64,000 nucleotides of DNA from Alicyclobacillus sp. SO9 (GCF_016406125.1 NZ_CP066339.1:496001-560000); one strand, 5' to 3'; positions 26,647-35,482 are shown, counted from the first letter of the stretch. A program made the numbers and translations. Notes: generated from the sequence alone by a model not told the origin.

Positions 26647-26674
26647 TGTATACCCCCAGAGGTATACTTGTCAA
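26647..26674 (-). promoter_or_regulatory. Promoter with perfect CstR-type palindrome in the spacer
   Basis: On the minus strand TTGACA (26669-26674), 16-bp spacer, TATACA (26647-26652). The palindrome GTATACCCCCAGAGGTATAC (26648-26667) has 7-bp perfect arms and covers the spacer and -10, so a bound repressor would exclude RNA polymerase. Confidence 0.8.
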
Positions 26675-26916
26675 GTCACTTTACTATTTACCTTGAGTTT
26701 AATTCGAATGTAAACCTATTTTGGCATAAAATTCAGTTTACATTCACTTTCACAGTGTAATTATAAGGGCAAATCAGCGTAAAATGAAGTGCTTTTAGGG
26801 ATTTGGGCCAATGTAGCAGAGTTCTGGATGTTGCACCGATGTTTTCGGTGCTTTAATGAAATTTGCGAAATGTTATATCATAAATATCATAGGTAATCAG
26901 AAAGGGGATGACCAGA

Positions 26917-27159
26917 ATGGCAATTTATCGATTTGGTGCAAACCCAGACCAAGAGTTTAAAGCCGGGAGGCTGCAAGGATTTAGTCGTAAAGACATCACC
27001 CGCTCCGACGTGAAGTCCGAAGCAGCTCAAAAACTGTACGCTGAGATGCGTTCTGATCCGAAGGACTTTGATTGTATTCTTGGAAAACTTCCGGATGGGC
27101 GTTTGGCGCTGCTTGGTCTTACTCTCCCGGATCACAAATACGCTGTACAGGGCGAGTAA
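26917..27159 (+). CDS. Conserved-looking small protein of unknown function
   Basis: 80 residues from ATG 26917, with AAAGGGG nine bases upstream; an ATG at 26908 would touch that SD. Sequence is hydrophilic, with KDITRSDVKSEAAQKLYAEMRSDPKDFDCILGKLPDGRLALLGLTLPDHKYAV. No membrane segment, no motif I recognise. It lies 190 bp before dps on the same strand. Confidence 0.65.
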   Translation: MAIYRFGANPDQEFKAGRLQGFSRKDITRSDVKSEAAQKLYAEMRSDPKDFDCILGKLPDGRLALLGLTLPDHKYAVQGE

Positions 27160-27348
27160 CGTCCAGTTGCCGCTCTCTGACTCCGACCCCGGTGAGGCAC
27201 CCTGGGGGTAGCGCACATGCCACAGAATACGCTTACAGAGTACAAATCACCCATGTGTAATAAATTGGGGCCCCGGGAGATACTACAGTTGGCACGCGAG
27301 CTGTAGGAAGCTGCCCGTGTTAAAGCGGCGCGAATGGGGGATGGCAAG

Positions 27349-27849
27349 ATGAATCAAACAGCAACAGCAGCAAGGTTGTCCAATACTCGAATTAGTCTCC
27401 AAAGCCAAACTAAGGAACAGATGGTTCGTATCCTGAACCAGCATGTGACGGACCTGACCGACCTCTTTGTTCAATCCAAGCTAGCCCACTGGAACGTGCG
27501 CGGAGCGCATTTTATTTCGTATCACAAGTTGTTTGACGAATTGGCCGGACATCTCACTGAACTGACCGACACGGTTGCAGAGCGAGTGACGGCACTCGGC
27601 GGCACCGCGGGAGTGCCCGTTCAATCAATTGCTGCGCAGACTTCTGTGGCGCAGTGGCCGCTAGATCAGCATCAGGATGTGGATGTTATCAAGGCGTTGG
27701 CAGAGCGATGGGCTGTTGTCGCAAATTCAGCACGACAGGCTGTTGTGGATACTGCGCAAGCAGACCCTGACACTTCGGATTTATTCACTGAGGTTTCACG
27801 CCAGCTTGACAAGGACTTGTGGTTCCTGGAAGCCCACTTTGAGATGTAG
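27349..27849 (+). CDS. dps: Dps-family ferritin-like DNA-protection protein
   Basis: 166 residues from ATG 27349 (SD GGGGGA at 27336-27341). The ferroxidase ligands of Dps are visible: His in KLAHWNVRG and the His/Asp/Glu set in HFISYHKLFDELAGHLTELTDTVAERV, shared between subunits at the dimer interface. The protein should form a dodecamer that oxidises Fe(II) with peroxide and may bind DNA in starvation or oxidative stress. It ends before a strong hairpin shared with the convergent lrgB gene. Confidence 0.93.
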   Translation: MNQTATAARLSNTRISLQSQTKEQMVRILNQHVTDLTDLFVQSKLAHWNVRGAHFISYHKLFDELAGHLTELTDTVAERVTALGGTAGVPVQSIAAQTSVAQWPLDQHQDVDVIKALAERWAVVANSARQAVVDTAQADPDTSDLFTEVSRQLDKDLWFLEAHFEM

Positions 27850-27864
27850 GCAACAGTAAAGAAG

Positions 27865-27892
27865 CCGCAGCGGCCACAACCGCTGCGGTTGT
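27865..27892 (+). terminator. Terminator between convergent dps and lrgB
   Basis: CCGCAGCGG (27865-27873) pairs with CCGCTGCGG (27880-27888), followed by TTGTT on the plus strand and CTTCTTT on the minus strand. Confidence 0.65.
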
Positions 27893-28569
27893 TACATCCA
27901 GTGCATCAAAAGAGGTGCCAATACAACGGTAGAGACACCGTTTATAATCAGTGCAATGCTGGCAATCGTTCCTTCTAACTGCCCCATTTCAAATGCCCTT
28001 GAGGTGCCAATTGCGTGAGCTCCAGTCCCCATTAATGCACCTTGCGCAAACTTGCTTCGCAGCTTTAACCTTCGAATCAGCAGCGGCCCTGTCATGATAC
28101 CAACCAGGGCAGTAACAATTACAAAGACGGCTGTCAGTACCGGATTTCCGCCAATCGCAGCGGATGTGTCCATTGCCAGTGGGGTCGTAATCGACCTCGG
28201 TGCCAAACTGGCAGCAAGACCCTGCAGATGGAACAGGTCTGCAAACAGAACAGAGGTCGTGACGGCTGTGATACCGCCGAGAATAATGCTGGTCAGAAGC
28301 GGTACAGCATTACGTCGTAACACGGGAAAGTACTTGTAGAGAGGAATGGCAAAGGCCACCGTGGCCGGTTGCAGCATGAATTTAAGCCACTTAGCGCTGA
28401 CCCAGTATTCTTTATAGGACACATGAAGGCTCACCAAGATTGCTATCATGGCCAACAAACTTGTCAGAATTGGTGACAGGATTACCACACTCCATCGCTT
28501 GTACACAAGACGCGAGAGAAGAAAGACGGCAAGTGTAACTATGATTCCGAATACCGCCACCTTACACAT
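27892..28569 (-). CDS. lrgB: LrgB/CidB-family membrane protein
   Basis: 225 residues with about seven transmembrane segments. Family motifs include WVSAKWLKFMLQPATVAFAIPLYKY, LAPRSITTPLAMDTSAAIGGNPVLTAVFVIVTALVGIMTGP and GALMGTGAHAIGTSRAFEMGQLEGTIASIALIINGV. It pairs with LrgA (overlap 8 bp), forming the holin/antiholin-like system linked to murein hydrolase control, programmed lysis and, in Bacillus YwbHG and PftAB, pyruvate uptake. Confidence 0.93.
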   Translation of the reverse strand: MCKVAVFGIIVTLAVFLLSRLVYKRWSVVILSPILTSLLAMIAILVSLHVSYKEYWVSAKWLKFMLQPATVAFAIPLYKYFPVLRRNAVPLLTSIILGGITAVTTSVLFADLFHLQGLAASLAPRSITTPLAMDTSAAIGGNPVLTAVFVIVTALVGIMTGPLLIRRLKLRSKFAQGALMGTGAHAIGTSRAFEMGQLEGTIASIALIINGVSTVVLAPLLMHWM

Positions 28570-28951
28570 GTCTCCTTTCTTTTCCCCGCATCCAAAACTC
28601 TGTCAACACCCCGCTGATGAGCATGACACAGAGTGTGCTTGCTCCAATGACCAAGAGCAGACGCCAACCGTCTGTCTTTACTAATCCTCCATACTGGACA
28701 ATCCCGGTGGCCGACGGGACGAAAAACAGCAGCATCTCCGCCAACAGCAGGTTTGCTCCGAGTTCAAACCACTCTACCTTTACGATTTTTAATTGCAAAA
28801 GAAGAAAAAGCACTACGAGTCCAATGAGACTAGCGGGTAGATGAAGGTGGGTCACACGAACGATGAGTTCTCCGAGGAGACTCATAAGTGTCAAGAGAGT
28901 TACTTGAAGTACTGTCTTCCCAACAGTCTTGAGTACTGCACTCAAGTTCAT
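28562..28951 (-). CDS. lrgA: LrgA/CidA-family holin-like protein
   Basis: 129 residues from ATG 28951 (AGGAAGTG just upstream); an ATG nine codons earlier has no SD. Four transmembrane segments with the family block LPASLIGLVVLFLLLQLKIVKVEWFELGANLLLAEMLLFFVPSATGIVQY. It overlaps the start of lrgB, so the two are translationally coupled. No lytSR two-component genes are next to it. Confidence 0.92.
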   Translation of the reverse strand: MNLSAVLKTVGKTVLQVTLLTLMSLLGELIVRVTHLHLPASLIGLVVLFLLLQLKIVKVEWFELGANLLLAEMLLFFVPSATGIVQYGGLVKTDGWRLLLVIGASTLCVMLISGVLTEFWMRGKERRHV

Positions 28952-29127
28952 CACTTCCTGTGTTAATCTGCGCTGCATGGTGGGTGAGAGCTATATCGAT
29001 ACTAAATTATACAACCAACCTCTGCTTCTGATAAGCCGCTGGGACGTTGCATCTTAGCTTGCATTTGGACAAGGAAGCTCGGGAAGGGGGCATGAAGCAA
29101 TTGTCTTGTGTTCTTCTCGGAAGGGGG

Positions 29128-29283
29128 TTATCCACACGATTGGAGATTATGGTTAACCTCTCTATCCACAAATCGGTTGGTCATTTAGGTTGCTATTGCG
29201 GCTGATTTTTCACTTTGATAAGGTTATTCACAATCGTATCCACAGAGTTATACACAGGGTTATCCACAGATTTTCGTGGATAA
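29128..29283. promoter_or_regulatory. DnaA-box cluster 1
   Basis: Perfect TTATNCACA boxes lie at 29128-29136, 29224-29232, 29248-29256 and 29260-29268. One-mismatch boxes lie at 29162-29170, 29236-29244 and, on the reverse strand, 29275-29283. Four of them start exactly 12 bp apart (29224, 29236, 29248, 29260). No dnaA or dnaN is adjacent, so it resembles the regulatory DnaA-box clusters of Bacillus rather than oriC. It fills the ~530-bp gap between lrgA and folE. Confidence 0.75.
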
Positions 29284-29484
29284 GTGGACAAAACACAAGC
29301 CAAACACACCTATAAATATAAAAATTATGAATAAATTCCAATATAAGTATTACAATGGGGGTGTGTGGAATACGTGGAAGAAGTTTTGTTCTGATGGATA
29401 TGTTCGCTTGATTGACACAGGCTCGTCCTATAAGCTTAACTCTACAGACATTCACGTCTGGCTGCCAAGATGGGAGGAATGGGG

Positions 29485-30135
29485 ATGCGCCCTACTGATA
29501 TACAAACCAACATGATGGTTGATGCTGAACTTGAAGAAATGGACAGAACCATTCATGCGGAAAGTGAAGGAAGAAAAATGGATCACGAGAAGATAAAGCA
29601 GGCTGTAACGATGATTCTTGAAGCAGTGGGCGAAGACCCCAATCGCGAGGGACTTGTCGATACCCCGGCTCGAGTTGCAAGAATGTACGAAGAGATTTTT
29701 GCAGGGCTACACATGGACCCTGCCAGTGTATTGTCGGCTAAATTTCACGTTGATGAAGATGAAATGGTCTTCGTGAAAGACATTACGTTCTACTCTATGT
29801 GTGAACATCACTTGCTTCCGTTTTTTGGGAAGGCACATGTAGCTTATCTGCCCAGCAATGGCGTAGTCACCGGACTTTCCAAGTTGGCTCGTCTTGTGGA
29901 GGCAGTGGCGACACGCCCGCAGGTGCAGGAACGAATGACCAATGAGATTGCAGAGGTCCTGCACAGAGAACTGCAAACGCAGGGAGTTATGGTCATCGTA
30001 GAGGCGGAGCACTTGTGCATGAATATGAGAGGAGTACGCAAACCCGGCAGTCAAACCGTTACCATGGCTAAGCAGGGCAGGTACAATGATGAGCCTGCTT
30101 TAGCCGATCAGGTGTTTCGGATGTTGAAAAGCTGA
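29485..30135 (+). CDS. folE: GTP cyclohydrolase I
   Basis: 216 residues from ATG 29485, placed by SD GGGAGGA at 29472-29478; two upstream ATGs overlap or precede it. An N-terminal extension of about 30 residues precedes the T-fold domain. Zn ligands Cys and His lie in FYSMCEHHLLPFFGKAHVAY and the second Cys in AEHLCMNMRGVRKPGS; the substrate loop GLSKLARLVEAVATRPQVQERMT is intact. It converts GTP to dihydroneopterin triphosphate for folate synthesis. Monocistronic here, downstream of the DnaA-box cluster. Confidence 0.95.
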   Translation: MRPTDIQTNMMVDAELEEMDRTIHAESEGRKMDHEKIKQAVTMILEAVGEDPNREGLVDTPARVARMYEEIFAGLHMDPASVLSAKFHVDEDEMVFVKDITFYSMCEHHLLPFFGKAHVAYLPSNGVVTGLSKLARLVEAVATRPQVQERMTNEIAEVLHRELQTQGVMVIVEAEHLCMNMRGVRKPGSQTVTMAKQGRYNDEPALADQVFRMLKS

Positions 30136-30201
30136 TTCTACAGCAGAATGTACCGGCAATTGTACCGTAACTTTCGGGGAACAAGTGAGGGAAATTGAAG
30201 C

Positions 30202-30240
30202 AAATGGGGCCTGCTCAACAGATGCAAGCCCCATTTACGT
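30202..30240 (+). terminator. Terminator-like hairpin after folE
   Basis: AAATGGGGC (30202-30210) pairs with GCCCCATTT (30228-30236); the T tract is weak. Confidence 0.5.
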
Positions 30241-30293
30241 TGTACCTCGATGTGAGCTGTCGTACGTGCATGCACACCTACAGAAGAAAACTT

Positions 30294-31223
30294 CTAGTTA
30301 CAGGAAGCTTCTGACCTTCTCTCAGTTACCTCAGCAGATTGCTTCAGGTTTGGTTTTTTTACCTTTCGGTTGACAAGGTAGATACCCAATACAATGGCAA
30401 CAAGCCCAATGACCAATTTCGGAGTAAAGGGCTCGTGTAAGAACAATGTTGCGACGAGGACCGAGATCATCGGGACAAAGAATGTAAATGCGGCAACTCT
30501 GCTGGCTTCGCCCTCATGGACCAGAGAAAACCAAATGGACCAAGACGCCGCAATGCCAAAGAGGCTGGCGTACAGCGTTCCAAACAAAAATGGGCCGTTC
30601 CAGGTAATTGCAGCCCAGGACTCGGTTAAACTCCCGGCACCCGTAAGCACTGCCCCGCCAAGTAGAAATTGAATAGCTAGGAGCCACAACATCTGCGTGC
30701 GCCCTTGCACTTTCTTTGAGTAGACCGTTCCAATGGCCCAGGCAATGGCTGTAAAAATGCCAATGACCGTGCCAATGAGAGACAAATGCCCAGCCAAACT
30801 GTCAATACTGATTGAGGCAACTCCCGCAAAGCCAAGGACAAGCCCAAGTACTTTCCACCAATTCATGATTTCACCGAGCCACATCCAAGCAAATAAGCCG
30901 ACTAACACCGGTTCTAAGTAGACAAGTACAGAAAACAGTCCGGCAGGCAGATAGGACAGACCGACCGTTTGCAGTCCAAAAAACAACACCACATTGAACA
31001 AAGCGGAGATGACATAAACGGGCCAGCTTTGCTTCCACCGAATCTGATGTCTTTGCGGCCATGCAAAGACAGCCAAAATGACACCTCCAAGAAATGTACG
31101 CACTCCTGCAAACAGGAGGGGAGGTGAGTAGTTGAGAGCCACCTTGTATACGGAAAACGAAGCACCCCAAATTACTACAAGAAGTAGAATTCTTAGTGCT
31201 GTCCAGGCGGGTGAATGCTTCAT
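30294..31223 (-). CDS. EamA-family (DMT superfamily) transporter
   Basis: 309 residues, ATG start with SD AAAGGAGG. Ten transmembrane segments in two EamA repeats: the first begins LRILLLVVIWGASFSVYKVAL, the second begins LIGTVIGIFTAIAWAIGTVYSKKV. The end is basic (NRKVKKPNLKQ). These are typically exporters of amino acids or other metabolites; the substrate cannot be read from sequence. Confidence 0.9.
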   Translation of the reverse strand: MKHSPAWTALRILLLVVIWGASFSVYKVALNYSPPLLFAGVRTFLGGVILAVFAWPQRHQIRWKQSWPVYVISALFNVVLFFGLQTVGLSYLPAGLFSVLVYLEPVLVGLFAWMWLGEIMNWWKVLGLVLGFAGVASISIDSLAGHLSLIGTVIGIFTAIAWAIGTVYSKKVQGRTQMLWLLAIQFLLGGAVLTGAGSLTESWAAITWNGPFLFGTLYASLFGIAASWSIWFSLVHEGEASRVAAFTFFVPMISVLVATLFLHEPFTPKLVIGLVAIVLGIYLVNRKVKKPNLKQSAEVTERRSEASCN

Positions 31224-31607
31224 TGTGATCCTCCTTTAAATTGTTCCGGAACACGAAACAAATAATTGATACCAAAACAGTATAACAGGGATGGAGGATG
31301 TCTGAACACGTCTCTTTCATCAGAATCATCGATATGAATATGAAGGAACCAAATAGCAGGATACGCTTGGCGCGGCAACAAGGTGTGCGGCTGGGGCATG
31401 AACTTCTGCAACACGCTTCGCTTGTGAAAGCGGCAGCCCATGTTCGCTTGGACTGCCGCAGTGATCTGACTTTGTTCTTTAATTTTCTCCAATTCGCCTG
31501 TTTTCAACAGCCGAGTGTGACACGGTGTGACACGGTGTGACCGAGCCTGTCGGTGATTTATCAGGGCTCAGCACGGCTTCAACTGCTTATAGGTGAGTTG
31601 CCGAGTT
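31224..31607. other. Intergenic stretch without a supported gene
   Basis: Divergent upstream region of the EamA gene and 3' side of the YhgE gene. A 10-bp tandem repeat (GTGTGACACG, about 2.5 copies) lies at about 31515-31541. A frame at 31298-31540 has no ribosome-binding site or coding character. Confidence 0.5.
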
Positions 31608-33818
31608 CTAGGAGACCAATCTATCCGGAATTTGCAGCTCTGCAGGCGATATTCTTTTCAGATTTCTGAGTACAAGTACCAGCAATGAAGTGCCAAGATA
31701 AATGCCTGTCATTTCGGCTGTATGCCAAGCCGTGCTTAAGTTGTGAAATGCAATGAGTCGACGCAAACCGGTGACAGCGTAGCTCATTGGCAGCCATGGA
31801 TGCACTGCCTGAAAGAAATGAGGAACCAGCTGGATTGGGAAAGTACCTCCGCTTGACGTGAGTTGCAAGAGCAACAGGACAATCGCCAGCACCCTTCCTG
31901 GTCCTGTTCCAAGCAGGCTGAGCAGCATGCCGATGACGGTTACATAGGTAATGGCCATCAGAATTGCATACAAGTAGAAACCAAGTGTGCTGGTCACTGT
32001 AAGTCCTAAGCCGAACAGCAGGGCCGAAGCAGCAATGACCGCTTGGGCCGCTGCTATAGTCCACAATAACGCGAACTTGCCGATCAGCACCGATGTGTTT
32101 GAGACGGGCGTTATGGACCAGCGTCCTTCTCGCAAGGACATGATGAAGTACAGCATAAGGGCACCAACCCAGAGACTCAAAGGTAAAAAGTAGGGTGTCA
32201 ATCCTGGGCCGTATTTGGTGACTGGGTTAATCGCCAGACTCTTAATGGTTACGGGGTTGGACATCAGTTTCGCTTTTTCCGTTTTATTCGGTATCGATGA
32301 AAGCTGTACCGAGTTTAGTTTATGCGCAAAAGTTGAAGCTCCTGACGCCAGTTTACCTGTCGCCGTTGTAAGGTCTTTGCTGCCTTGACTGGCTTTGTCC
32401 AGGCCGGTTGCCAACTTTGCTGCACCCGTTTGAGCTGCTTCTGCGGATGTAGTCAATGTATCAGCACCTGAATGCAGTTGACTCTGTGCGGATGCCAGTT
32501 TGTCTAGAGCGGCTCCTGACTGACTGAGAGCAGACTGCACCTGTGTCAACGCCTGCTGCGCCTGACCCAGGCCTGTTGCAATTTGGTCAGAGCCCTTAGC
32601 GGCACTACCCAATTTCGTCGACAGTTGCGAGAGACCGCCGGTTAACTGCTGCTGACCTTTTTCTATTGTCTGCAACGAGTTCGCAAGATTGGCCGATCCC
32701 GTCTGTAATTGTTGCAAACTACCTGTCAGTTTCTGTGTACCCGGGTAGACTTGATGCAGAGCACCAAGCGCCTTTTGAACAGCTGGGTCTTGGTTTGCGG
32801 CAGAGTTGGCCAAAAGTTGAAGCGCTCCGCCCACGCCGGTTTCAATCTGCTGTGATGCGGACGTCGCTTGCTGCAGTCCGGCTGCAATGGAATTCGCACC
32901 TTGATGGGCTTGCGTGCTGCCGGATTGGAGTTGGTTGCTCGCTTGTTGCAGCCTTGCTCCTGACGAAGCCGCCTTTTTCAGTCCACCCGTCAGGTTTGCT
33001 GCCGCGGCTTGGGCCTGTGAGAGTTTACTGTTTACCTGACTGACGCCTTGACCTGTCTGGGTTACCCCTTGCGCCACTTTTTTTGTTCCGGTTGCTGCAG
33101 CTGACAGACCGTCTGCAAGTTGTCCGCTCCCCGTGGACATCTTTGTCAGTGCCGCCGCCAGCTTGTGCGCGCCTGCATCTGCCGAATTCACTCCCGTTTC
33201 CAACTGCGTCGTACCATTTGCCACCGCAGTGCTGCCGGAAGCCAGTTTGCCGGCTTGCTTGGCTGCGCTGGACAATCCGCCCGACTCTTTTCCGACGACA
33301 TCGAGCAGACGAGTAATAAATTTCTGACTAAACTGGCGGTTTAGGCTTGCGGCAACATCGTCTTGTACACGAGCTACAATGTTGCCTGCCAAATAGTTGG
33401 TGCCTTGGTTTGGTATAAAGATAAGCTGTGCTTTTTTGGCGTGTGTTCCGTCAACGCTCAAAATGTCCTTAGTGAAATTCTTTGGGACCTTTAAGACCGC
33501 AAAGTATGTCCCATTACTTACGCCGCTGTCAGCTTCATTTGGGCCAACAACGTGCCAATCCAACTGTTTGTCATGCTGCAGATTTGTGATGAGATTTTGT
33601 CCATAGTTCACGTGTTCTCCACTGAGGGTTCCACCACTGTCAGCGTTAACGAGTGCGACTGGCAGCTTGTCTAGGGATCCATAGGGGTCCCAAAATGCCC
33701 ATAGATACAGAAAACTGTATAACAACGGTATGATGAGGCCGACGAGCATCCCCGCTCGTGTCAATTTATTGCGCCATATCCGCCGCCACTCAATTCGGAA
33801 GACGGTGAGTATTCCCAT
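31608..33818 (-). CDS. YhgE/Pip-domain membrane protein
   Basis: 736 residues. The N-terminus has one transmembrane helix (residues 20-45) followed by the YhgE_Nterm ectodomain (PVALVNADSGGTLSGEHVNYGQNLI...). Residues 180-520 form a long repeat-rich region of Gln, Ala, Ser, Gly heptads (LASGSTAVANGTTQLETG and similar), expected to form an extended helical rod outside the cell. The last 200 residues have about six transmembrane helices of the ABC-2 permease type. Relatives include lactococcal phage-infection protein Pip and B. subtilis YhgE/YueB. The ATPase gene upstream overlaps it by 58 bp, suggesting a joint exporter or envelope complex. Confidence 0.9.
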   Translation of the reverse strand: MGILTVFRIEWRRIWRNKLTRAGMLVGLIIPLLYSFLYLWAFWDPYGSLDKLPVALVNADSGGTLSGEHVNYGQNLITNLQHDKQLDWHVVGPNEADSGVSNGTYFAVLKVPKNFTKDILSVDGTHAKKAQLIFIPNQGTNYLAGNIVARVQDDVAASLNRQFSQKFITRLLDVVGKESGGLSSAAKQAGKLASGSTAVANGTTQLETGVNSADAGAHKLAAALTKMSTGSGQLADGLSAAATGTKKVAQGVTQTGQGVSQVNSKLSQAQAAAANLTGGLKKAASSGARLQQASNQLQSGSTQAHQGANSIAAGLQQATSASQQIETGVGGALQLLANSAANQDPAVQKALGALHQVYPGTQKLTGSLQQLQTGSANLANSLQTIEKGQQQLTGGLSQLSTKLGSAAKGSDQIATGLGQAQQALTQVQSALSQSGAALDKLASAQSQLHSGADTLTTSAEAAQTGAAKLATGLDKASQGSKDLTTATGKLASGASTFAHKLNSVQLSSIPNKTEKAKLMSNPVTIKSLAINPVTKYGPGLTPYFLPLSLWVGALMLYFIMSLREGRWSITPVSNTSVLIGKFALLWTIAAAQAVIAASALLFGLGLTVTSTLGFYLYAILMAITYVTVIGMLLSLLGTGPGRVLAIVLLLLQLTSSGGTFPIQLVPHFFQAVHPWLPMSYAVTGLRRLIAFHNLSTAWHTAEMTGIYLGTSLLVLVLRNLKRISPAELQIPDRLVS

Positions 33819-34453
33819 GTCGTTCTCACCTCCCCTCTGGGCAATGCAACTGTCTGTGTTGCTGCCGCAGATGCAGCTTCAAGGACTGTTGTGTACAGAA
33901 TTCCAACGTTATTTCTTTCAAGACGGCGAAAGTAGTGGACCATTTGTTGCCATTCTTGCTCTGTCAGGCCGACCTCAGGTTCGTCCAACAGTAAAAAGGG
34001 TGGACGATGTGCGATTGAAATGGCAAGAGAGAGCCTTGCGTAGGAAAATTTATCAATGTCCTTAACACGTTGTTTGCGGACGTCCGTGAGCGAGTACTCA
34101 GATAAAAGCTCCTCCGCTCGTTTTTTGGCACCTCGCAAGTGATGGAGTTTTCCATGGAAAAACAAATGCTCCTCTACCGTCAGCGTTTCAAACAGAGGAG
34201 CAAAATGCTCGATGGACCCGATTCCTACAAGTTGCCAACAAGGAGTCAGACTCTGCCCTTCTTCATCAATGATTTGCACGGTCCCTTCTACTGGCCGCAC
34301 ATTTCCTGAACCATACAACAGGAGTGTGGATTTACCGGTCTTGGAAGCTCCTAGTATAGCCGTGGTACTTCCTTCTTCAACAGAAAAGGTAATGGGTTCT
34401 GTTAAGTGTGTATTGTGATTTCGGACACGAATGTCTCTAAATTCCAGTCTCAA
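33761..34453 (-). CDS. ABC transporter ATP-binding protein, degenerate signature
   Basis: 230 residues, TTG start with AGGTGGTG upstream. Walker A is GASKTGKST (residues 35-43) and Walker B is FLLLDEPEVGL, both functional-looking. The signature motif that should read LSGGQ is replaced by FSYAR, and the H-loop region (YTTVLEAASAAATQTVALPRGE) lacks the usual His. It overlaps the YhgE-type gene and probably powers or regulates it. The altered signature suggests weak or regulatory ATPase activity. Confidence 0.85.
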   Translation of the reverse strand: MRLEFRDIRVRNHNTHLTEPITFSVEEGSTTAILGASKTGKSTLLLYGSGNVRPVEGTVQIIDEEGQSLTPCWQLVGIGSIEHFAPLFETLTVEEHLFFHGKLHHLRGAKKRAEELLSEYSLTDVRKQRVKDIDKFSYARLSLAISIAHRPPFLLLDEPEVGLTEQEWQQMVHYFRRLERNNVGILYTTVLEAASAAATQTVALPRGEVRTTWEYSPSSELSGGGYGAIN

Positions 34454-34473
34454 GTTCCGTCACCACCTTTCTC

Positions 34474-34508
34474 AAAACATAAAATGACACTTTGTCATTT
34501 TATGTTTT
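34474..34508. promoter_or_regulatory. Perfect 16-bp-arm palindromic operator
   Basis: AAAACATAAAATGACA (34474-34489), centre CTT, and its exact reverse complement (34493-34508). The inner TGACA-N3-TGTCA resembles TetR-family operators. It lies between the promoter below and the TTG start of the ABC gene. In B. subtilis yhgE is next to the TetR gene yhgD; no such regulator is in this window. Confidence 0.72.
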
Positions 34509-34532
34509 ACTGTATAGCTTTATGGGTGTCAA
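34504..34532 (-). promoter_or_regulatory. Promoter of the ABC/YhgE operon
   Basis: On the minus strand TTGACA (34527-34532), 17-bp spacer, TAAAAC (34504-34509). The -10 touches the palindromic operator. Confidence 0.55.
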
Positions 34533-34642
34533 GATGATTTTTCAGGAAAAGCCCGTCATTAAACTGAAACAGCAAGTGCTGAAAGGTATAATGAAGCTGT
34601 TTCAGTTATCATCACGTCAACAATTTAAGAGGAGTTTTTGCT

Positions 34643-35482
34643 GTGAAGTTAGATTTATTCAGTAAGGGCGGATTGTACAACTTTCTCGAAGGCGGATGCT
34701 CTGTTGAAGATGCCGGTGAGGCAACGGATATCTGTGTTTGGCTTTTGGAGAATTTAGGGTCTCCTGATGCGGAACTTCGGGACGGTTTGTCCTTCACCAT
34801 CCTGGCGAAAATACTCATGGAAACCCCAAACCTCGAAGGCAGCCATTTAAAGCAAGTCCTTCAGACTGCGATAGATGATGAACACTTGTTTTACCGCATT
34901 GGTGAGACAGGTTCGGATTCTGTCTTCATGCGCAGCTTCTCGGTTCTGGTTGTAGCCGCAGTGCTGGAACGAGATGGCCGAGATAATTTGTTGGATACGG
35001 ACACAGTCAGAGAGGCGATTGCGGCTGTTCTCCGCTACGCTTTGGAGGAAGAGGACAAGCGCGGCTATGTTGCCAAGAAGGGATGGGCTCACTCTGTGGC
35101 GCATACGTCCGATGCACTCGACAGTTGCATTGTGCACCGATATATTACTGTCGAGCAGACGGACCTTGCTCTGGATGCATTGAGACATCTAATTATGAGC
35201 CGGGATTACTTGGTGCATGATGAAGACGGGAGACTGGCTGAGACCGTCTATCGAATGGTCAAGCTGAATCGAGTAGAGTTTGATATTGTGAAAGACTGGA
35301 TGCCGGGCTTTGCACAGCATACGTACGGGACTTCTCTCGAACCAAGTGCACCTGGGTGGAACGCACAGAATTTTTTACGTCGTTTATACCTGCGGTTGCA
35401 CTGGGCAGGTGACAGCGATTACTTTAAAGCTGTCGTAGAGGAAACTTTGAAAAGCGTAGACCCGCTGGCAATCCAATCTTGA
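34643..35482 (+). CDS. DUF2785-family protein
   Basis: 279 residues, GTG start with SD AAGAGGAG. All-helical, acidic and soluble. Recognisable stretches are LRDGLSFTILAKIL, YRIGETGSDSVFMRSFSVLVVAAVLERD and YVAKKGWAHSVAHTSDALD, which match the DUF2785 pattern (HEAT-like helical repeats). No enzymatic role is known. It is divergent from the ABC/YhgE operon. Confidence 0.75.
   Translation: MKLDLFSKGGLYNFLEGGCSVEDAGEATDICVWLLENLGSPDAELRDGLSFTILAKILMETPNLEGSHLKQVLQTAIDDEHLFYRIGETGSDSVFMRSFSVLVVAAVLERDGRDNLLDTDTVREAIAAVLRYALEEEDKRGYVAKKGWAHSVAHTSDALDSCIVHRYITVEQTDLALDALRHLIMSRDYLVHDEDGRLAETVYRMVKLNRVEFDIVKDWMPGFAQHTYGTSLEPSAPGWNAQNFLRRLYLRLHWAGDSDYFKAVVEETLKSVDPLAIQS

Noticed and set aside
29128-29283. 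DnaA-box cluster as the chromosomal origin oriC
   Set aside because: No dnaA, dnaN, rpmH or typical AT-rich unwinding region is next to it; a second similar cluster exists at 43.1 kb.
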